A stretch of 64,000 nt of DNA from Polaribacter sp. NJDZ03 (GTDB lineage: Bacteria; Bacteroidota; Bacteroidia; Flavobacteriales; Flavobacteriaceae): contig NZ_CP079195.1 of the NCBI RefSeq assembly GCF_019263805.1, positions 58,501 through 122,500 of the forward strand. The letters are read 5' to 3'. A model generated the notes under the pieces. That model made no database searches. It was given only the letters and a program-made list of their open reading frames with translations, and was not told the origin of the DNA. The position numbers and the translations under genes were made by a program. Each line of letters opens with the position of its first letter. Position 1 is the first letter of the stretch. Shown here piece by piece: positions 23,842 through 32,965 of this stretch.

Positions 23842-26319
23842 CTACTTTAATTTATCAGAATTTAATAAGAAAACAGCATTGGCAACAAATAGTTTTCCGT
23901 TTTGCCAAAACGATCTAAACAAAGGGTTGTCTACCATATAAATAATGCTTCCACTACCCATTTTTTCTTCAGCAAATAAAACTGATTTTGGTACGTTTTT
24001 TACAGCTTTACTTCCTGCATAACCAGATACATTCTTAACGTTTTCATCAAAATAAGCAACGTTATTTCCTTCTTTTAAATACTCATACGTAGTGCCACCT
24101 AATTTTAAAGAAAAATAATAATTTCCATAACCAAAAGCTAGCGGATGTGTATTGTCTAAAGTACTTTTAAAAATACTACCGGTAATTAAATTGGCAACAT
24201 CTTCTCGCTCTCTATTTGCATAAGGAGTTAAGTTAGTTTCTTTTATTTTTTCTTCGGATATTTTCTTTTTTAAAGAGAATTCTTTTTTATCAGCAAAGCT
24301 ATTTAAAGCATTTCCAATGGCTATTAAAGTACCACCAGAACGTGTCCAAGTTTTTAATTTATCTAAAGTAGTTTTTGTTAAAATACTATTATATCGTCCG
24401 TCAGGAATAATAATAACATCGTATTTTGAATAATCTAAAGAACCAAAGTTATTAGAATTGATATTGGTTATTGGATATTTTAATTGTGTTTCAAAGAAAT
24501 GCCAAACTTCACCAAAACTTAAAGAAGAAGTTCCTTTACCAGATAAAACCGCTACTTTTTGTTGGTTAATTGGTTTTACAGAATAAGACCCAAAGTCTAC
24601 TCCAGAAGAAACAAAACCTGTAGAAATATTCGTTAACTCTCTTTGGTGTTTGTTTGCAATGTCTATTAAATTAGTATCAAAATTATCATTTCTATTGTCG
24701 TTTCTTAAAATAATTAAAGTTCCTCTTTTGTACGATTTACCTTCAACAGAAAAAGGTTTTTCAGAAAAACGTGGCGTAATATCAGCTTGTAATAAAGCTC
24801 CTAAAAAAGTAGCATCGTCTAAACTATTCCATTTAGAAATATAAGCATACGCATTTTTATCAATAGAATTGGTAATAACATTTTCGTTTTTACCAATAGT
24901 AGCGTTTACTTTCGTTTTAGAAGCAATCGCTTTAAATCCGTGTGCATACGGTAACGACCAAGCAGTAATATCATAGGTTAAAGAATCTACTAATTTTGCT
25001 TTAGGTTCAAACAAAACTTTTACCATTTTTCCTTTTGGTTGATCTGTGTGTATTACTAAATCGTTAGCAGAAACATTCATTTTTGCTTCTTTTTGAGTTG
25101 TATAATCGTATCCTTTTACAATTCCGATTTTTGCGTTTTCGTATTTAATTTCATGTGTATCTAATAACGCTTTTAAACGATTAGTTTTGTCTTCATTCTC
25201 ATTTTTTAACACATAACTTTTATAACCTAAAGTTGTGTTTTTAAAGAATTTTCTAAACTCTGTATTTAATTTTTCTGCATTTTTAGATGAAATTTCTACA
25301 GTAGACAAACCAGTAGTGAGGTGATGAATAGCTCTGTCTTTTAAGGTTAGCACTTCGCCTTCATCTGTATTAATACCTAAACCTGCCATTCCATGACCTG
25401 CTTGTTCGTATGTCATACCAATTGCGCCCATATAAGTTGGGTAGGTATCTCCGTAACTTGGGTATAATAAATCGAAACTTTCTTTGGTAAAATATAACCA
25501 ACCTTCTTTATCAAAGTAACTAGCATGATTTTTTCCTACTTCTGTTTGAAACTCACGTTGCCAATCAGAAATAATTTCATGAAAAGGTTCCGCCGCAGGT
25601 GCAAAATAATAAGGACTATTAATATATTGTTCATGAAAATCTACATGCACATGAGGCATCCATTTATTATATATTTTTATACGTTGCGCAGATTCTACTT
25701 GTGTTGCCCAAGCCCAATCTCTATTCAAATCGAATAAATAGTGATTTGGTCTTCCAGAAGGCCAAGGTTCTGCATGTTCTTTTGCATCTTGATTGGTATT
25801 AAAAGGAGTACTTTTTACTTGGTTATACCAATTTACATACCTGTCTCGTCCATCAGGATTTACAGATGGATCTATAATTACCACTGTATTTTCTAACCAT
25901 GTTTTTTTCTTAGTAACCAATTCATAGAGTGTTAACATGGCAGCTTCTGTACTAGAGGCTTCATTTCCATGAACGTTATAACTTAGCCAAACAATGGCTT
26001 TGTTATTTTTAGAATTCCCAGAAATAATGCCAGTTTGAGTAAGATTAGCGACTCTAATATTTTCTAAATTATTTATGTTTTCTTCGGAAGAAATATAACT
26101 TAAATACAAAGGTCTGTGTTCATTGGTTTCTCCATATTTCTCTAATTTTACATTAGATAAATTAGTGCTTACATATTTAAAATAATCTACAACTTTATAA
26201 TTTCTAGTAAAGCGAGATCCAATTTCATACCCTAAAAATTCAGATGGAGACTGTAAAGATTGAGAATAAATGCTTCCAAGTGTTAAAAAAGCAGTGATAA
26301 AAAGTAGTTTAATTTTCAT
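23842..26319 (-). CDS. Secreted M14-family zinc carboxypeptidase
   Basis: From the ATG at 26319 the protein is 825 residues with a signal peptide (MKIKLLFITAFLTLGSIYSQ). The open frame continues 7 codons upstream to a TTG, but the signal peptide fits the ATG better. The M14 zinc site is visible: HGNEASSTE supplies the first His and Glu near residue 120. PDGRDRYVNW has the substrate-binding Arg region, HVDFHEQ the third-ligand His, and TYEQAGHG a candidate catalytic Glu. The C-terminal ~300 residues resemble a glutamine-amidotransferase-like fold (SGGTLIAIGN). It would act in the periplasm or outside the cell on peptides. No sorting domain is seen at the C-terminus. Confidence 0.9.
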   Translation of the reverse strand: MKIKLLFITAFLTLGSIYSQSLQSPSEFLGYEIGSRFTRNYKVVDYFKYVSTNLSNVKLEKYGETNEHRPLYLSYISSEENINNLENIRVANLTQTGIISGNSKNNKAIVWLSYNVHGNEASSTEAAMLTLYELVTKKKTWLENTVVIIDPSVNPDGRDRYVNWYNQVKSTPFNTNQDAKEHAEPWPSGRPNHYLFDLNRDWAWATQVESAQRIKIYNKWMPHVHVDFHEQYINSPYYFAPAAEPFHEIISDWQREFQTEVGKNHASYFDKEGWLYFTKESFDLLYPSYGDTYPTYMGAIGMTYEQAGHGMAGLGINTDEGEVLTLKDRAIHHLTTGLSTVEISSKNAEKLNTEFRKFFKNTTLGYKSYVLKNENEDKTNRLKALLDTHEIKYENAKIGIVKGYDYTTQKEAKMNVSANDLVIHTDQPKGKMVKVLFEPKAKLVDSLTYDITAWSLPYAHGFKAIASKTKVNATIGKNENVITNSIDKNAYAYISKWNSLDDATFLGALLQADITPRFSEKPFSVEGKSYKRGTLIILRNDNRNDNFDTNLIDIANKHQRELTNISTGFVSSGVDFGSYSVKPINQQKVAVLSGKGTSSLSFGEVWHFFETQLKYPITNINSNNFGSLDYSKYDVIIIPDGRYNSILTKTTLDKLKTWTRSGGTLIAIGNALNSFADKKEFSLKKKISEEKIKETNLTPYANREREDVANLITGSIFKSTLDNTHPLAFGYGNYYFSLKLGGTTYEYLKEGNNVAYFDENVKNVSGYAGSKAVKNVPKSVLFAEEKMGSGSIIYMVDNPLFRSFWQNGKLFVANAVFLLNSDKLK

Positions 26320-26518
26320 AAAGATGCGTTTGAGAGTCAAAAGTAAGAATATATTTTTTTGTTTTTCAGTAGATTGATTCTTTATCTTGTTAAAACTTTG
26401 TTAGATTGGATTGGTGTTTATGACAAAGAAAAAATTATTCGTATTTTTATCGAAAATTAATCAAACTAAATGAATTCTACTTCAGAATCTGATTGTTGCC
26501 AAAAAAGTGTTCTTTAAG

Positions 26519-28111
26519 ATGAAAGTAACACAGATACCTTTTAAAAAAACCGGTTTTTTCTCTTCTACAATGCTAGATTATTTAGAGAAAAAAGAGTCTA
26601 TACAACCATTTTATAATAATTTTCCTGATATTTCTGGCTTTCATAATCAGATAGAGGAAAAGCAAAAATCATTTAGATTGCAATCTAGATTGGTGTTGGT
26701 AGATGCTTTAAAAAATCAATATAAAGAGTTTAACGTTTCTACAAAAACGGAAGAAAATATTGAGAGTTTAAAGCTACAAAATACATTTACCGTAACAACA
26801 GGTCATCAATTAAATTTGTTTACCGGACCATTATATTTTTTATATAAAATTCTGTCTACCATTAATTTGTGTGAAGAGTTATCAGATAAATTTCCAGAAC
26901 AAAATTTCGTTCCCATTTATTGGATGGCAACAGAAGATCATGACTTTGAAGAGATTAATTATTTTAATTTTGATGGAAAAAAAGTACTTTGGAATAGAGA
27001 AGATGGTGGTGCCGTTGGACGATTTTCTACCGAAGGATTAGCAGCTGTTTTTGATGTTTTCTCCGAACATTTAGGGCATTCTAAAAATGCTGAATTTCTA
27101 AAAAAGTTGTTTTCAGATGGATATTTAAAACATGATAACTTAGCAGATGCTACTCGTTATATTGCCAACGAATTGTTTAGTGATTATGGTTTGATAATTT
27201 TAGATGGAGATGATGCTAGTTTAAAACAATTATTTACCCCAATTGTAAAAGACGAATTAGAAAATGAAACTTCTTTTAGAGCAGTTTCTAAAACCATTGC
27301 AGATTTAGAAAAGAATTATAAAATTCAAGTGAACCCAAGAGAAATTAATTTATTTTATTTGGGTGATAAATTTAGAGAACGTATTATTTTAGAAGGCGGA
27401 ATTTATAAAGTTAACAATACTGATATTTCTTTTTCAAAAGCAGAAATTTTAAAGGAAGTAGATGAAAATCCGAAAGCATTTTCGCCTAACGTAATTATGA
27501 GACCTTTGTACCAAGAGGTAATTTTACCAAACCTTTGTTATTTAGGTGGAGGAGGAGAGATGGCGTATTGGTTAGAATTAAAAGATTATTTTGAAGAAGT
27601 TTCCATTCCATTTCCTATTTTATTATTGCGTAATTCAGTGCAAGTAGTCTCTGAAAAACAAGCCAATAAATTAAAGAAATTAAATATTTCTTTAGAAGAA
27701 TTGTTTTTAAATCAGCATGATTTATTGTCTAAAAAAGTGGTGGAAAACTCTGAGATTAAATTAAACTTTAATGAAAAGATTCAGTTTTTAGAAAAGCAAT
27801 TTTTAGACCTGAAAGAAGTAGCAAAACAAACGGATGTTTCTTTTGTAAATGCAGTAAATGCGCAAGAAAGAAAGCAAGTTAAAGGTTTAAAGAATTTGCA
27901 AAAGCGTTTGTTAAAAGCAGAGAAGAAAAGACAAAAAGATTTAGTGGAAAGGATTACTTTGCTTCAAAATGAAATTTTACCAAACCAGAGTTTAGAAGAG
28001 CGTCAGCGTAATTTTTCTGAATATTATTTAGAGTATGGTTCGTCATTTACAAAAGCATTAAAATCGGCATTAAAACCATTGCAATTAGAGTTTACAGTTT
28101 TAGAATTATAA
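26519..28111 (+). CDS. bshC: Putative cysteine ligase BshC (bacillithiol biosynthesis)
   Basis: BshC adds cysteine to GlcN-malate in the last step of bacillithiol synthesis. From ATG 26519 the protein is 530 residues (MKVTQIPFKKTGFFSSTMLDYL). It has the family stretches TTGHQLNLFTGPLYFLYKI, PIYWMATEDHDFEEIN and PNLCYLGGGGEMAYWLELKDYF, and a C-terminal coiled coil rich in Lys and Glu. The frame is open to a GTG at 26507, but the MKVT start matches the family. bshA and bshB are not in the window, which is usual because the pathway genes are scattered in Bacteroidota. Confidence 0.95.
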   Translation: MKVTQIPFKKTGFFSSTMLDYLEKKESIQPFYNNFPDISGFHNQIEEKQKSFRLQSRLVLVDALKNQYKEFNVSTKTEENIESLKLQNTFTVTTGHQLNLFTGPLYFLYKILSTINLCEELSDKFPEQNFVPIYWMATEDHDFEEINYFNFDGKKVLWNREDGGAVGRFSTEGLAAVFDVFSEHLGHSKNAEFLKKLFSDGYLKHDNLADATRYIANELFSDYGLIILDGDDASLKQLFTPIVKDELENETSFRAVSKTIADLEKNYKIQVNPREINLFYLGDKFRERIILEGGIYKVNNTDISFSKAEILKEVDENPKAFSPNVIMRPLYQEVILPNLCYLGGGGEMAYWLELKDYFEEVSIPFPILLLRNSVQVVSEKQANKLKKLNISLEELFLNQHDLLSKKVVENSEIKLNFNEKIQFLEKQFLDLKEVAKQTDVSFVNAVNAQERKQVKGLKNLQKRLLKAEKKRQKDLVERITLLQNEILPNQSLEERQRNFSEYYLEYGSSFTKALKSALKPLQLEFTVLEL

Positions 28112-28379
28112 CCCAGAGATTTACAGTGAAATTATAGCGTTTTACTGAGTTTTTTTAATTAATAATTTTAGAATATATAATGTTCTGTCATTTAGAAATG
28201 AGCTTTTTTTAAGCGATTGAGAAATCAGACATTAAAAATATATTATTTTGAACTTACCTTATAAATTCAAACAAGTTCACCTTATATAACTTACTTTTGG
28301 TGTTCCAAAAGTATAACACAAACAACTGTGATAATCAGTGAAATCCGTGTCACTTTTTTACCATATAATATACTATACA

Positions 28380-29234
28380 ATGAAAGAAAAAGGCCTACAT
28401 CCAAAAAACAAATTCAACAAAGGTTATAATTTTGATGAATTAAATGTTATTAACCCAGCATTAAAAGAATTTGTTGCTAAAAATGAATTTGGTACTGTTA
28501 CCATAGATTTTTCAAATCCGGATGCAGTAAAAGAATTGAATAAAGCTTTATTATTTTCTTTAGATAAAATTTCTACATGGAATTTTGGAGACAAAAATTT
28601 ATGCCCACCAATACCTGGTCGTTTAGATTATATTCATCACTTAGCAGATTTGTTATCCGAAGAAAAAGATATTAAAATTCTTGATATTGGTACAGGAGCA
28701 ACGGGTATTTATCCATTATTAGGTATTGCAGAATACGACTGGAATTTTGTAGCTACAGACATCGATTTAGATTCTTTAGATACTGCCCAAGATATCATGG
28801 ATGATAATAATTTTACAAATAAAATAGAATTACGTCAGCAATTAAATGAAGAGCAAATTTTAAAAGGAGTTTTAAAAGATACAGATTCATTTTCTGCAAC
28901 CATGTGTAATCCTCCTTTTTACAAATCGGCAGAAGAAGCGCAAGGAGCAAATGGTAGAAAGTCTAGAAACTTAGGCAATAACGCTGTTAGAAACTTTGCA
29001 GGTAACAACAATGAACTTTGGTATATTGGTGGAGAAAAAGCTTTTTTACATAATTATTTGTATGAAAGTTCTTTGTTTCCTAAAAGCAGTAAATGGTTTA
29101 CAAGTTTAGTTTCTAAGAAAGAAAATGTAAAGAGTTTAGAAAAGTCTTCTGCCAAGTTAGGAGCTGTTGAATTCAAAATTATTCCGATGCACCAAGGAAA
29201 TAAAGTAACTAGAATTGTTGCTTGGAGGTTTTAA
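28380..29234 (+). CDS. rlmF: 23S rRNA (adenine(1618)-N(6))-methyltransferase RlmF
   Basis: RlmF methylates A1618 of 23S rRNA using SAM. From ATG 28380 (MKEKGLHPKNKFN) the protein is 284 residues. It has the SAM-binding loop LDIGTGATGIYPLLG, the N6-adenine MTase motif NPPF (MCNPPFYKS), and the family phrases NPGRxxY-like PPIPGRLDYIHHLADLL and GEKAFLHNYLYES. The frame is open 14 codons upstream, but the family begins at the HPKNKF region, so the ATG at 28380 is chosen. The 268-nt gap before it carries a fragment resembling the 97-bp tandem repeat found after the gene. Confidence 0.94.
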   Translation: MKEKGLHPKNKFNKGYNFDELNVINPALKEFVAKNEFGTVTIDFSNPDAVKELNKALLFSLDKISTWNFGDKNLCPPIPGRLDYIHHLADLLSEEKDIKILDIGTGATGIYPLLGIAEYDWNFVATDIDLDSLDTAQDIMDDNNFTNKIELRQQLNEEQILKGVLKDTDSFSATMCNPPFYKSAEEAQGANGRKSRNLGNNAVRNFAGNNNELWYIGGEKAFLHNYLYESSLFPKSSKWFTSLVSKKENVKSLEKSSAKLGAVEFKIIPMHQGNKVTRIVAWRF

Positions 29235-29281
29235 TAAAAAAGCTCATCTTAATCTTCCCAAAGAGAAGAAATATATTTCAT

Positions 29282-29321
29282 AAAAAAGGCTCAATCAAAA
29301 TATTTTGATTGAGCCTTTTTT
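29282..29321. terminator. Strong terminator after rlmF
   Basis: A near-perfect palindrome (AAAAAAGGCTCAATC... and its complement) with an 18-bp stem is followed by T residues. It lies 48 nt after the rlmF stop. Confidence 0.9.
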
Positions 29322-29502
29322 TATGAAGCAGATAATATTTAATTTTCGAATCTAATTGAAATCGCCTGATATTTCTGATTAGTTTATCCTGAGTGCAGAC
29401 GAATGACTAAAAACTCATTTGATAATATAATGCAAAATGTCATTCCGAATGAGGGACGAAGAGGAATCTAATTATTCAAATAACTTATTCAAAGCTCTCT
29501 TA

Positions 29503-29715
29503 GAATCTCAGCGTAATAATTCACCCCACAATGATCGGTGAAATCCGTGAAATTGGTGTCTTTTTTTATTTTCTCTGAGAAACTCTGTGTCTTCTCTGTG
29601 AATCTCGGCGTAATAATTCACCCCACAATGATCGGTGAAATCCGTGAAATTGGTGTCTTTTTTTATTTTCTCTGAGAAACTCTGTGTTTTCCCTGTGATT
29701 CTCGGCGTAATAATT
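29503..29715. repeat. Tandem 97-bp repeat, two full units plus a partial third
   Basis: Units start at 29503, 29600 and 29697 (GAATCTC, GAATCTC, GATTCTC), with an exact 97-nt period. The first two units are nearly identical; only the first 19 nt of the third is present. Each contains TGATCGGTGAAATCCGTG and ends near CTCTGTG. A related fragment (AATCAGTGAAATCCGTG) is at 28334-28350. No coding capacity is evident: the period is not a multiple of three. It abuts the stop codon of the minus-strand gene at 29722. Confidence 0.85.
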
Positions 29716-29721
29716 AACAAA

Positions 29722-30324
29722 CTAATTAAAAACAACATCATTAATTTTATACTTTTTACAAATAAAATGCAAAAGAGTATAGACCAGCATATGTACAAAA
29801 ACCAAACAAATAAAAGCATATAAAGGAACTCCTAATATTTGATACGGCCAATAATACGTCCAAACACCTAAATAAATAGTAATTACTTCTCCAAAAGCAG
29901 GTAAGATTAAAGCCAATAAAATTGCCAAAAGAATCTTGTTTTTCTGGGTTTGTTCTTTTAACAAAGGAATTAAACTACGTTCTAGTTTATATAAATAATG
30001 GAAAGCAAGCATCCAAGCAAAAGGCAACCACAAGGGCAACTCTCTGGTAACTTCATGATATACCCAATAGCCATTTGTAACCCCCCAAGTTTCACCAACA
30101 ATTCCTCCAAAACCAGTTAGAACCATACCTATTAATAACAACCAATTTTTATTTGTTTTTGGCTGAATAATTTCTTTGTAAAGGTTATGTACAATCTTTA
30201 ACACTAAAATTACGGCAATTATAGCATCATATTGTTTTAGAACTCCAATAAGAATTCCTGCAATAATTAACTTAGCAAGTGATTTAAGCGCTTCTTTTAA
30301 GAATAGTTTTTTGTTAGTAATCAA
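29722..30324 (-). CDS. Integral membrane protein (200 aa), function unknown
   Basis: About six hydrophobic segments are visible (for example LIIAGILIGVL, WLLLIGMVLTGFGGIVGE, PLWLPFAWMLAFHYLY, ILLAILLALILPAFGEVI). Short loops contain conserved-looking aromatic and acidic residues (GETWGVTNGYWVYHEV and GVWTYYWPYQILGVPLYAF). The paired 'GE..G...GYWVYHE' and 'GE.ITIYLGVWTYYWP' halves suggest an internal duplication with glutamates in the membrane. I do not recognise the family. Its 3' end abuts the tandem repeat and it diverges from the gene at 30474. Confidence 0.7.
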   Translation of the reverse strand: MITNKKLFLKEALKSLAKLIIAGILIGVLKQYDAIIAVILVLKIVHNLYKEIIQPKTNKNWLLLIGMVLTGFGGIVGETWGVTNGYWVYHEVTRELPLWLPFAWMLAFHYLYKLERSLIPLLKEQTQKNKILLAILLALILPAFGEVITIYLGVWTYYWPYQILGVPLYAFICLVFVHMLVYTLLHFICKKYKINDVVFN

Positions 30325-30473
30325 TGTATTATTTCTTTTTGGGCAAAAATAAGGTTCTAAATTGAGTCAACTCTTATTTTTCTATAAAATTGAATGGTAT
30401 GAGTTCATTCTTTTCTGCATCAGAGTAAGATAAAACAGATGAGTATGTTAATTTTGTTTAAAACCTAACTCAC

Positions 30474-31973
30474 ATGAATAGAAAAAAAACGTTTAGAATA
30501 TTTTTACTAGTTGTATCTATTTTGGCTATTTATAAAATTGTGGATTATTATGTTACAGATAAAGTAGATGCTTATTTAAAAACACAACAAATAAGTTATG
30601 ATGCTGTATCAGTAAATTTATTACTTGGTAATATTACTTTAAAAAATGTAGCAAGCAAAAAAGACAGTCTTCAATTTACAACTGAAAAATTAGAAATAGA
30701 AGGTATTTCATATTATCAATATCTAAAAAATAAGGCAATTTCTATTGGAAGTTTAAAAACGATAAATGCAAAAGTTACTGGAAAAATAACTCGTAATAAA
30801 ACTAATAAAGAAACTAAAAAAGAGGAGCATTCTAATATTTCTAAAAAAGCTTCTTTAGATTTGAAAATAGCCAATATTGAGTTTAAAAATGTAGCAATTG
30901 ATATTATTAAGAATGATAATTTTCCTTTAACGGTACAAAACATTTCCTTTAAAGTGAATGATTTTGAGTTAGATGACACTCAAAATAAAACAATTCCTTT
31001 TTTATACGATCAAATAGAGGTTTCAATAATGGGTTTTGATACTCAGTATTCTAAAGTTCAAAAAGTAAAATTTTCTAAACTGAATTTTGACAAGAACAAT
31101 TTAACTTTAGATAGTTTAGAGATTGTACCTTTAAAGCCCAGAGAAAACTATATCTATCATGTTTCTGAAGAAAAAGAACTGATGACCTTTTTAAGTAAAA
31201 AAGTTATTATTTCTGATATAAAAATAGAGGAAAAAGAAAAATTTAACTTTACTGCAAACCATATTTTATTTAATGAAGTTTTTTTTAACCTATACTTAGA
31301 CGGAACAGTTTTAGAACATCCAAATAAAAGAAAAGACTTGTATAGTAAAAGTCTTAGAGATTTGCCTATTAATATTGATATTAAGAGTGTAGATATTAAA
31401 AATTCTAAAATTGTTTATGAAGAATACACCATTAAAGGGAACAAACCAGGTATTTTAAAATTTGACGATCTAAATGCTCAAATAAGTAATATAAATAATA
31501 ATAGCAATAGAGAAAACAATGTAACAGCAGCAAAGATTCAATCTAAATTTATGCAATATTCTCCGTTAGATATTGAGTGGACCTTTGATATTAATAATAA
31601 AAACGATAATTTTAGAATTACAGGAAGTTTGTTTGATGTAAATTCAAAAAGCATGAGTTCTTTTTTATTACCAACTATGAATGTAAAAATGGATGGTTAT
31701 ATAGGTAAAATGTATTTCGATTTTGAAGGAAATGATTTTACCTCTAATGGGAAATTAAATTTAGATTTTAAAAAATTTAATATTAAAGTTTTAGATAAAG
31801 ACAAAAGTAAAAAAAAGCTAATAAGTTGGTTGGCAAATCTATTTATAAAAGATGCTTCTAAAAACGGAATTGTAAAGGTAGAAATTGAAGATGTTGAAAG
31901 AGATACCACAAAGTCTTTCTGGAATTTCTTTTGGAAAAATATAGAAAAAGGATTACAGAATTCATTAATTTAA
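30474..31973 (+). CDS. AsmA-like (DUF748-type) inner-membrane-anchored protein
   Basis: A 499-residue protein with one N-terminal membrane helix (TFRIFLLVVSILAIYKIVDYYV). The rest is beta-rich, with short repeated phrases of the AsmA/DUF748 type: VSVNLLLGNITLKNVASKK, LDLKIANIEFKNVAID, IDIKSVDIKNSKIVYEEY, MDGYIGKMYFDFEGNDFTSNGKLNLDFKKFNIKVLDKD. AsmA-like proteins span the periplasm and are thought to carry lipids between membranes or help outer-membrane assembly. The assignment rests on pattern, not on a clear motif. It ends 10 nt before the convergent gene at 31984. Confidence 0.65.
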   Translation: MNRKKTFRIFLLVVSILAIYKIVDYYVTDKVDAYLKTQQISYDAVSVNLLLGNITLKNVASKKDSLQFTTEKLEIEGISYYQYLKNKAISIGSLKTINAKVTGKITRNKTNKETKKEEHSNISKKASLDLKIANIEFKNVAIDIIKNDNFPLTVQNISFKVNDFELDDTQNKTIPFLYDQIEVSIMGFDTQYSKVQKVKFSKLNFDKNNLTLDSLEIVPLKPRENYIYHVSEEKELMTFLSKKVIISDIKIEEKEKFNFTANHILFNEVFFNLYLDGTVLEHPNKRKDLYSKSLRDLPINIDIKSVDIKNSKIVYEEYTIKGNKPGILKFDDLNAQISNINNNSNRENNVTAAKIQSKFMQYSPLDIEWTFDINNKNDNFRITGSLFDVNSKSMSSFLLPTMNVKMDGYIGKMYFDFEGNDFTSNGKLNLDFKKFNIKVLDKDKSKKKLISWLANLFIKDASKNGIVKVEIEDVERDTTKSFWNFFWKNIEKGLQNSLI

Positions 31974-31983
31974 GAACTTAAAC

Positions 31984-32262
31984 TTAAAATTCATTTTTGT
32001 ATTTTTTATATTTTTTTTCAAGAATATTGAAAGAAACATAATAAGAAAGCAAGAAATAAACACAAAATATGGTAAGGATTTTAGAACCGAATTGTAGGGT
32101 TAAAAAACCTTGTTCATTTTCTAGTAATTGAAAAACAATACTAAAAGGAATTGCAAAATAGAGACTTTGTAAAAGTGCGTATTTTAGTCTATTATTTCTT
32201 TTTGCTTCCCAAAATTCTATAAAGTTGTCTTTCTTTTTTGTACTAGATTCTTTAGAACTCAT
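31984..32262 (-). CDS. Small membrane protein (92 aa), function unknown
   Basis: The N-terminus is basic and hydrophilic (MSSKESSTKKKDNFIEFWEAKRNNRLKYALLQS). Two membrane helices follow (YFAIPFSIVFQLLE and KILTIFCVYFLLSYYVSF), then a charged tail of the type KKYKKYKNEF. It looks like a real short gene: a TAnnTTTG box lies 21 nt upstream of its ATG and the codon use fits. No function is assigned. Confidence 0.65.
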   Translation of the reverse strand: MSSKESSTKKKDNFIEFWEAKRNNRLKYALLQSLYFAIPFSIVFQLLENEQGFLTLQFGSKILTIFCVYFLLSYYVSFNILEKKYKKYKNEF

Positions 32263-32282
32263 ATCTTTTATTTATAAGGTAT

Positions 32283-32290
32283 CAAAGATA
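32283..32290 (-). promoter_or_regulatory. -7 box TATCTTTG for the 92-aa membrane protein
   Basis: On the minus strand TATCTTTG is an exact TAnnTTTG match, 21 nt before the ATG at 32262. No -33 TTG is evident. Confidence 0.45.
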
Positions 32291-32363
32291 AATAAAACCT
32301 AAGAAAACTACTTTGTTTTTATTTTCTAAAATTATTTTTCTTTTATTGAGCAAAAAAAACAAA

Positions 32364-32388
32364 AAACCGAAGCAAGGAACTTCGGTTT
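32364..32388 (-). terminator. Terminator hairpin after the BON-LysM gene
   Basis: The stem ACCGAAG / CTTCGGT with loop CAAGGAA has an A-rich plus-strand flank that becomes a U tract in the minus-strand transcript. It lies 14 nt after the stop of the gene at 32402. An almost identical hairpin is at 32817. Confidence 0.8.
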
Positions 32389-32401
32389 AAATATGTTTGT
32401 C

Positions 32402-32776
32402 TTATAAATTAGGAATCACTAATTCTTGACCTATCTGAATTGCATCTGGGTTCTTTAAAATATTGGTGTTTGCTTCAAAAATAATATTGTATTTTCTTGA
32501 ATTACCATAATATTTTTTTGATATTTTACTTAAAGTATCTCCGCTTTTTACGGTATGAGAAGCAAAAATAGACGTATCAGCAACTTCTATATTTGCTTGT
32601 ATATCTGTAGGGTTGTCACCACCTACTTCTTTTATTTTATCCCAAAGAAGATTTTTTTCATATTGGTTTTTTGTTGTACCACTTACGTGTAAAACACCAT
32701 TTTCTTCTTTTACATCACCATTTACAATTGCTAATTTTTCTCCTAAATCTAATACACTTTGATATTTTGTTTTCAT
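32402..32776 (-). CDS. BON-LysM protein, Kbp/YgaU-like
   Basis: A 124-residue protein without a signal peptide. Residues 10-65 resemble a BON domain (GVLHVSGTTKNQYEKNLLWDKIKEVGG ... IQANIEV). Residues 73-122 form a LysM domain (HTVKSGDTLSKISKKYYGNSRKYNIIFEANT ... IQIGQELVIP). This is the layout of E. coli Kbp (YgaU), a cytoplasmic potassium-binding protein. A role in potassium sensing is inferred from that layout; peptidoglycan binding would need export, for which no signal is seen. Near-identical hairpins lie on both sides of the gene. Confidence 0.88.
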   Translation of the reverse strand: MKTKYQSVLDLGEKLAIVNGDVKEENGVLHVSGTTKNQYEKNLLWDKIKEVGGDNPTDIQANIEVADTSIFASHTVKSGDTLSKISKKYYGNSRKYNIIFEANTNILKNPDAIQIGQELVIPNL

Positions 32777-32816
32777 TTTTATTTTTTAGTTATCGTTAAT
32801 ACTTTAAAGATACAAA

Positions 32817-32843
32817 AAAACCGAAGCAAGGAGCTTCGGTTTT
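32817..32843 (-). terminator. Terminator hairpin after lpd
   Basis: The 11-bp stem AAAACCGAAGC / GCTTCGGTTTT with loop AAGGA has a plus-strand A run at 32814-32820 giving a U tract on the minus strand. It is nearly the same sequence as the hairpin at 32364. Confidence 0.75.
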
Positions 32844-32965
32844 CGATAAAAGTACTATTTTTTTAGTTTAATTGTCATTTCGAAGAAAGTTTTTTACCTT
32901 CTGTAGCAATCTGTAGTTTAAAAAAACAGATTACTTTGCTAAAGCTCATAATAACAACAAATATT

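Noticed and set aside
29503-29715. CRISPR array
   Set aside because: The repeat is a 97-bp tandem duplication with no spacers and no cas genes nearby.
29508-29819. 103-codon minus-strand frame over the tandem repeat
   Set aside because: It reads through the 97-bp repeat and into the antisense of nothing conserved. Its repeated segments are a consequence of the duplicated DNA, and its upstream part is another frame of the gene at 29722.
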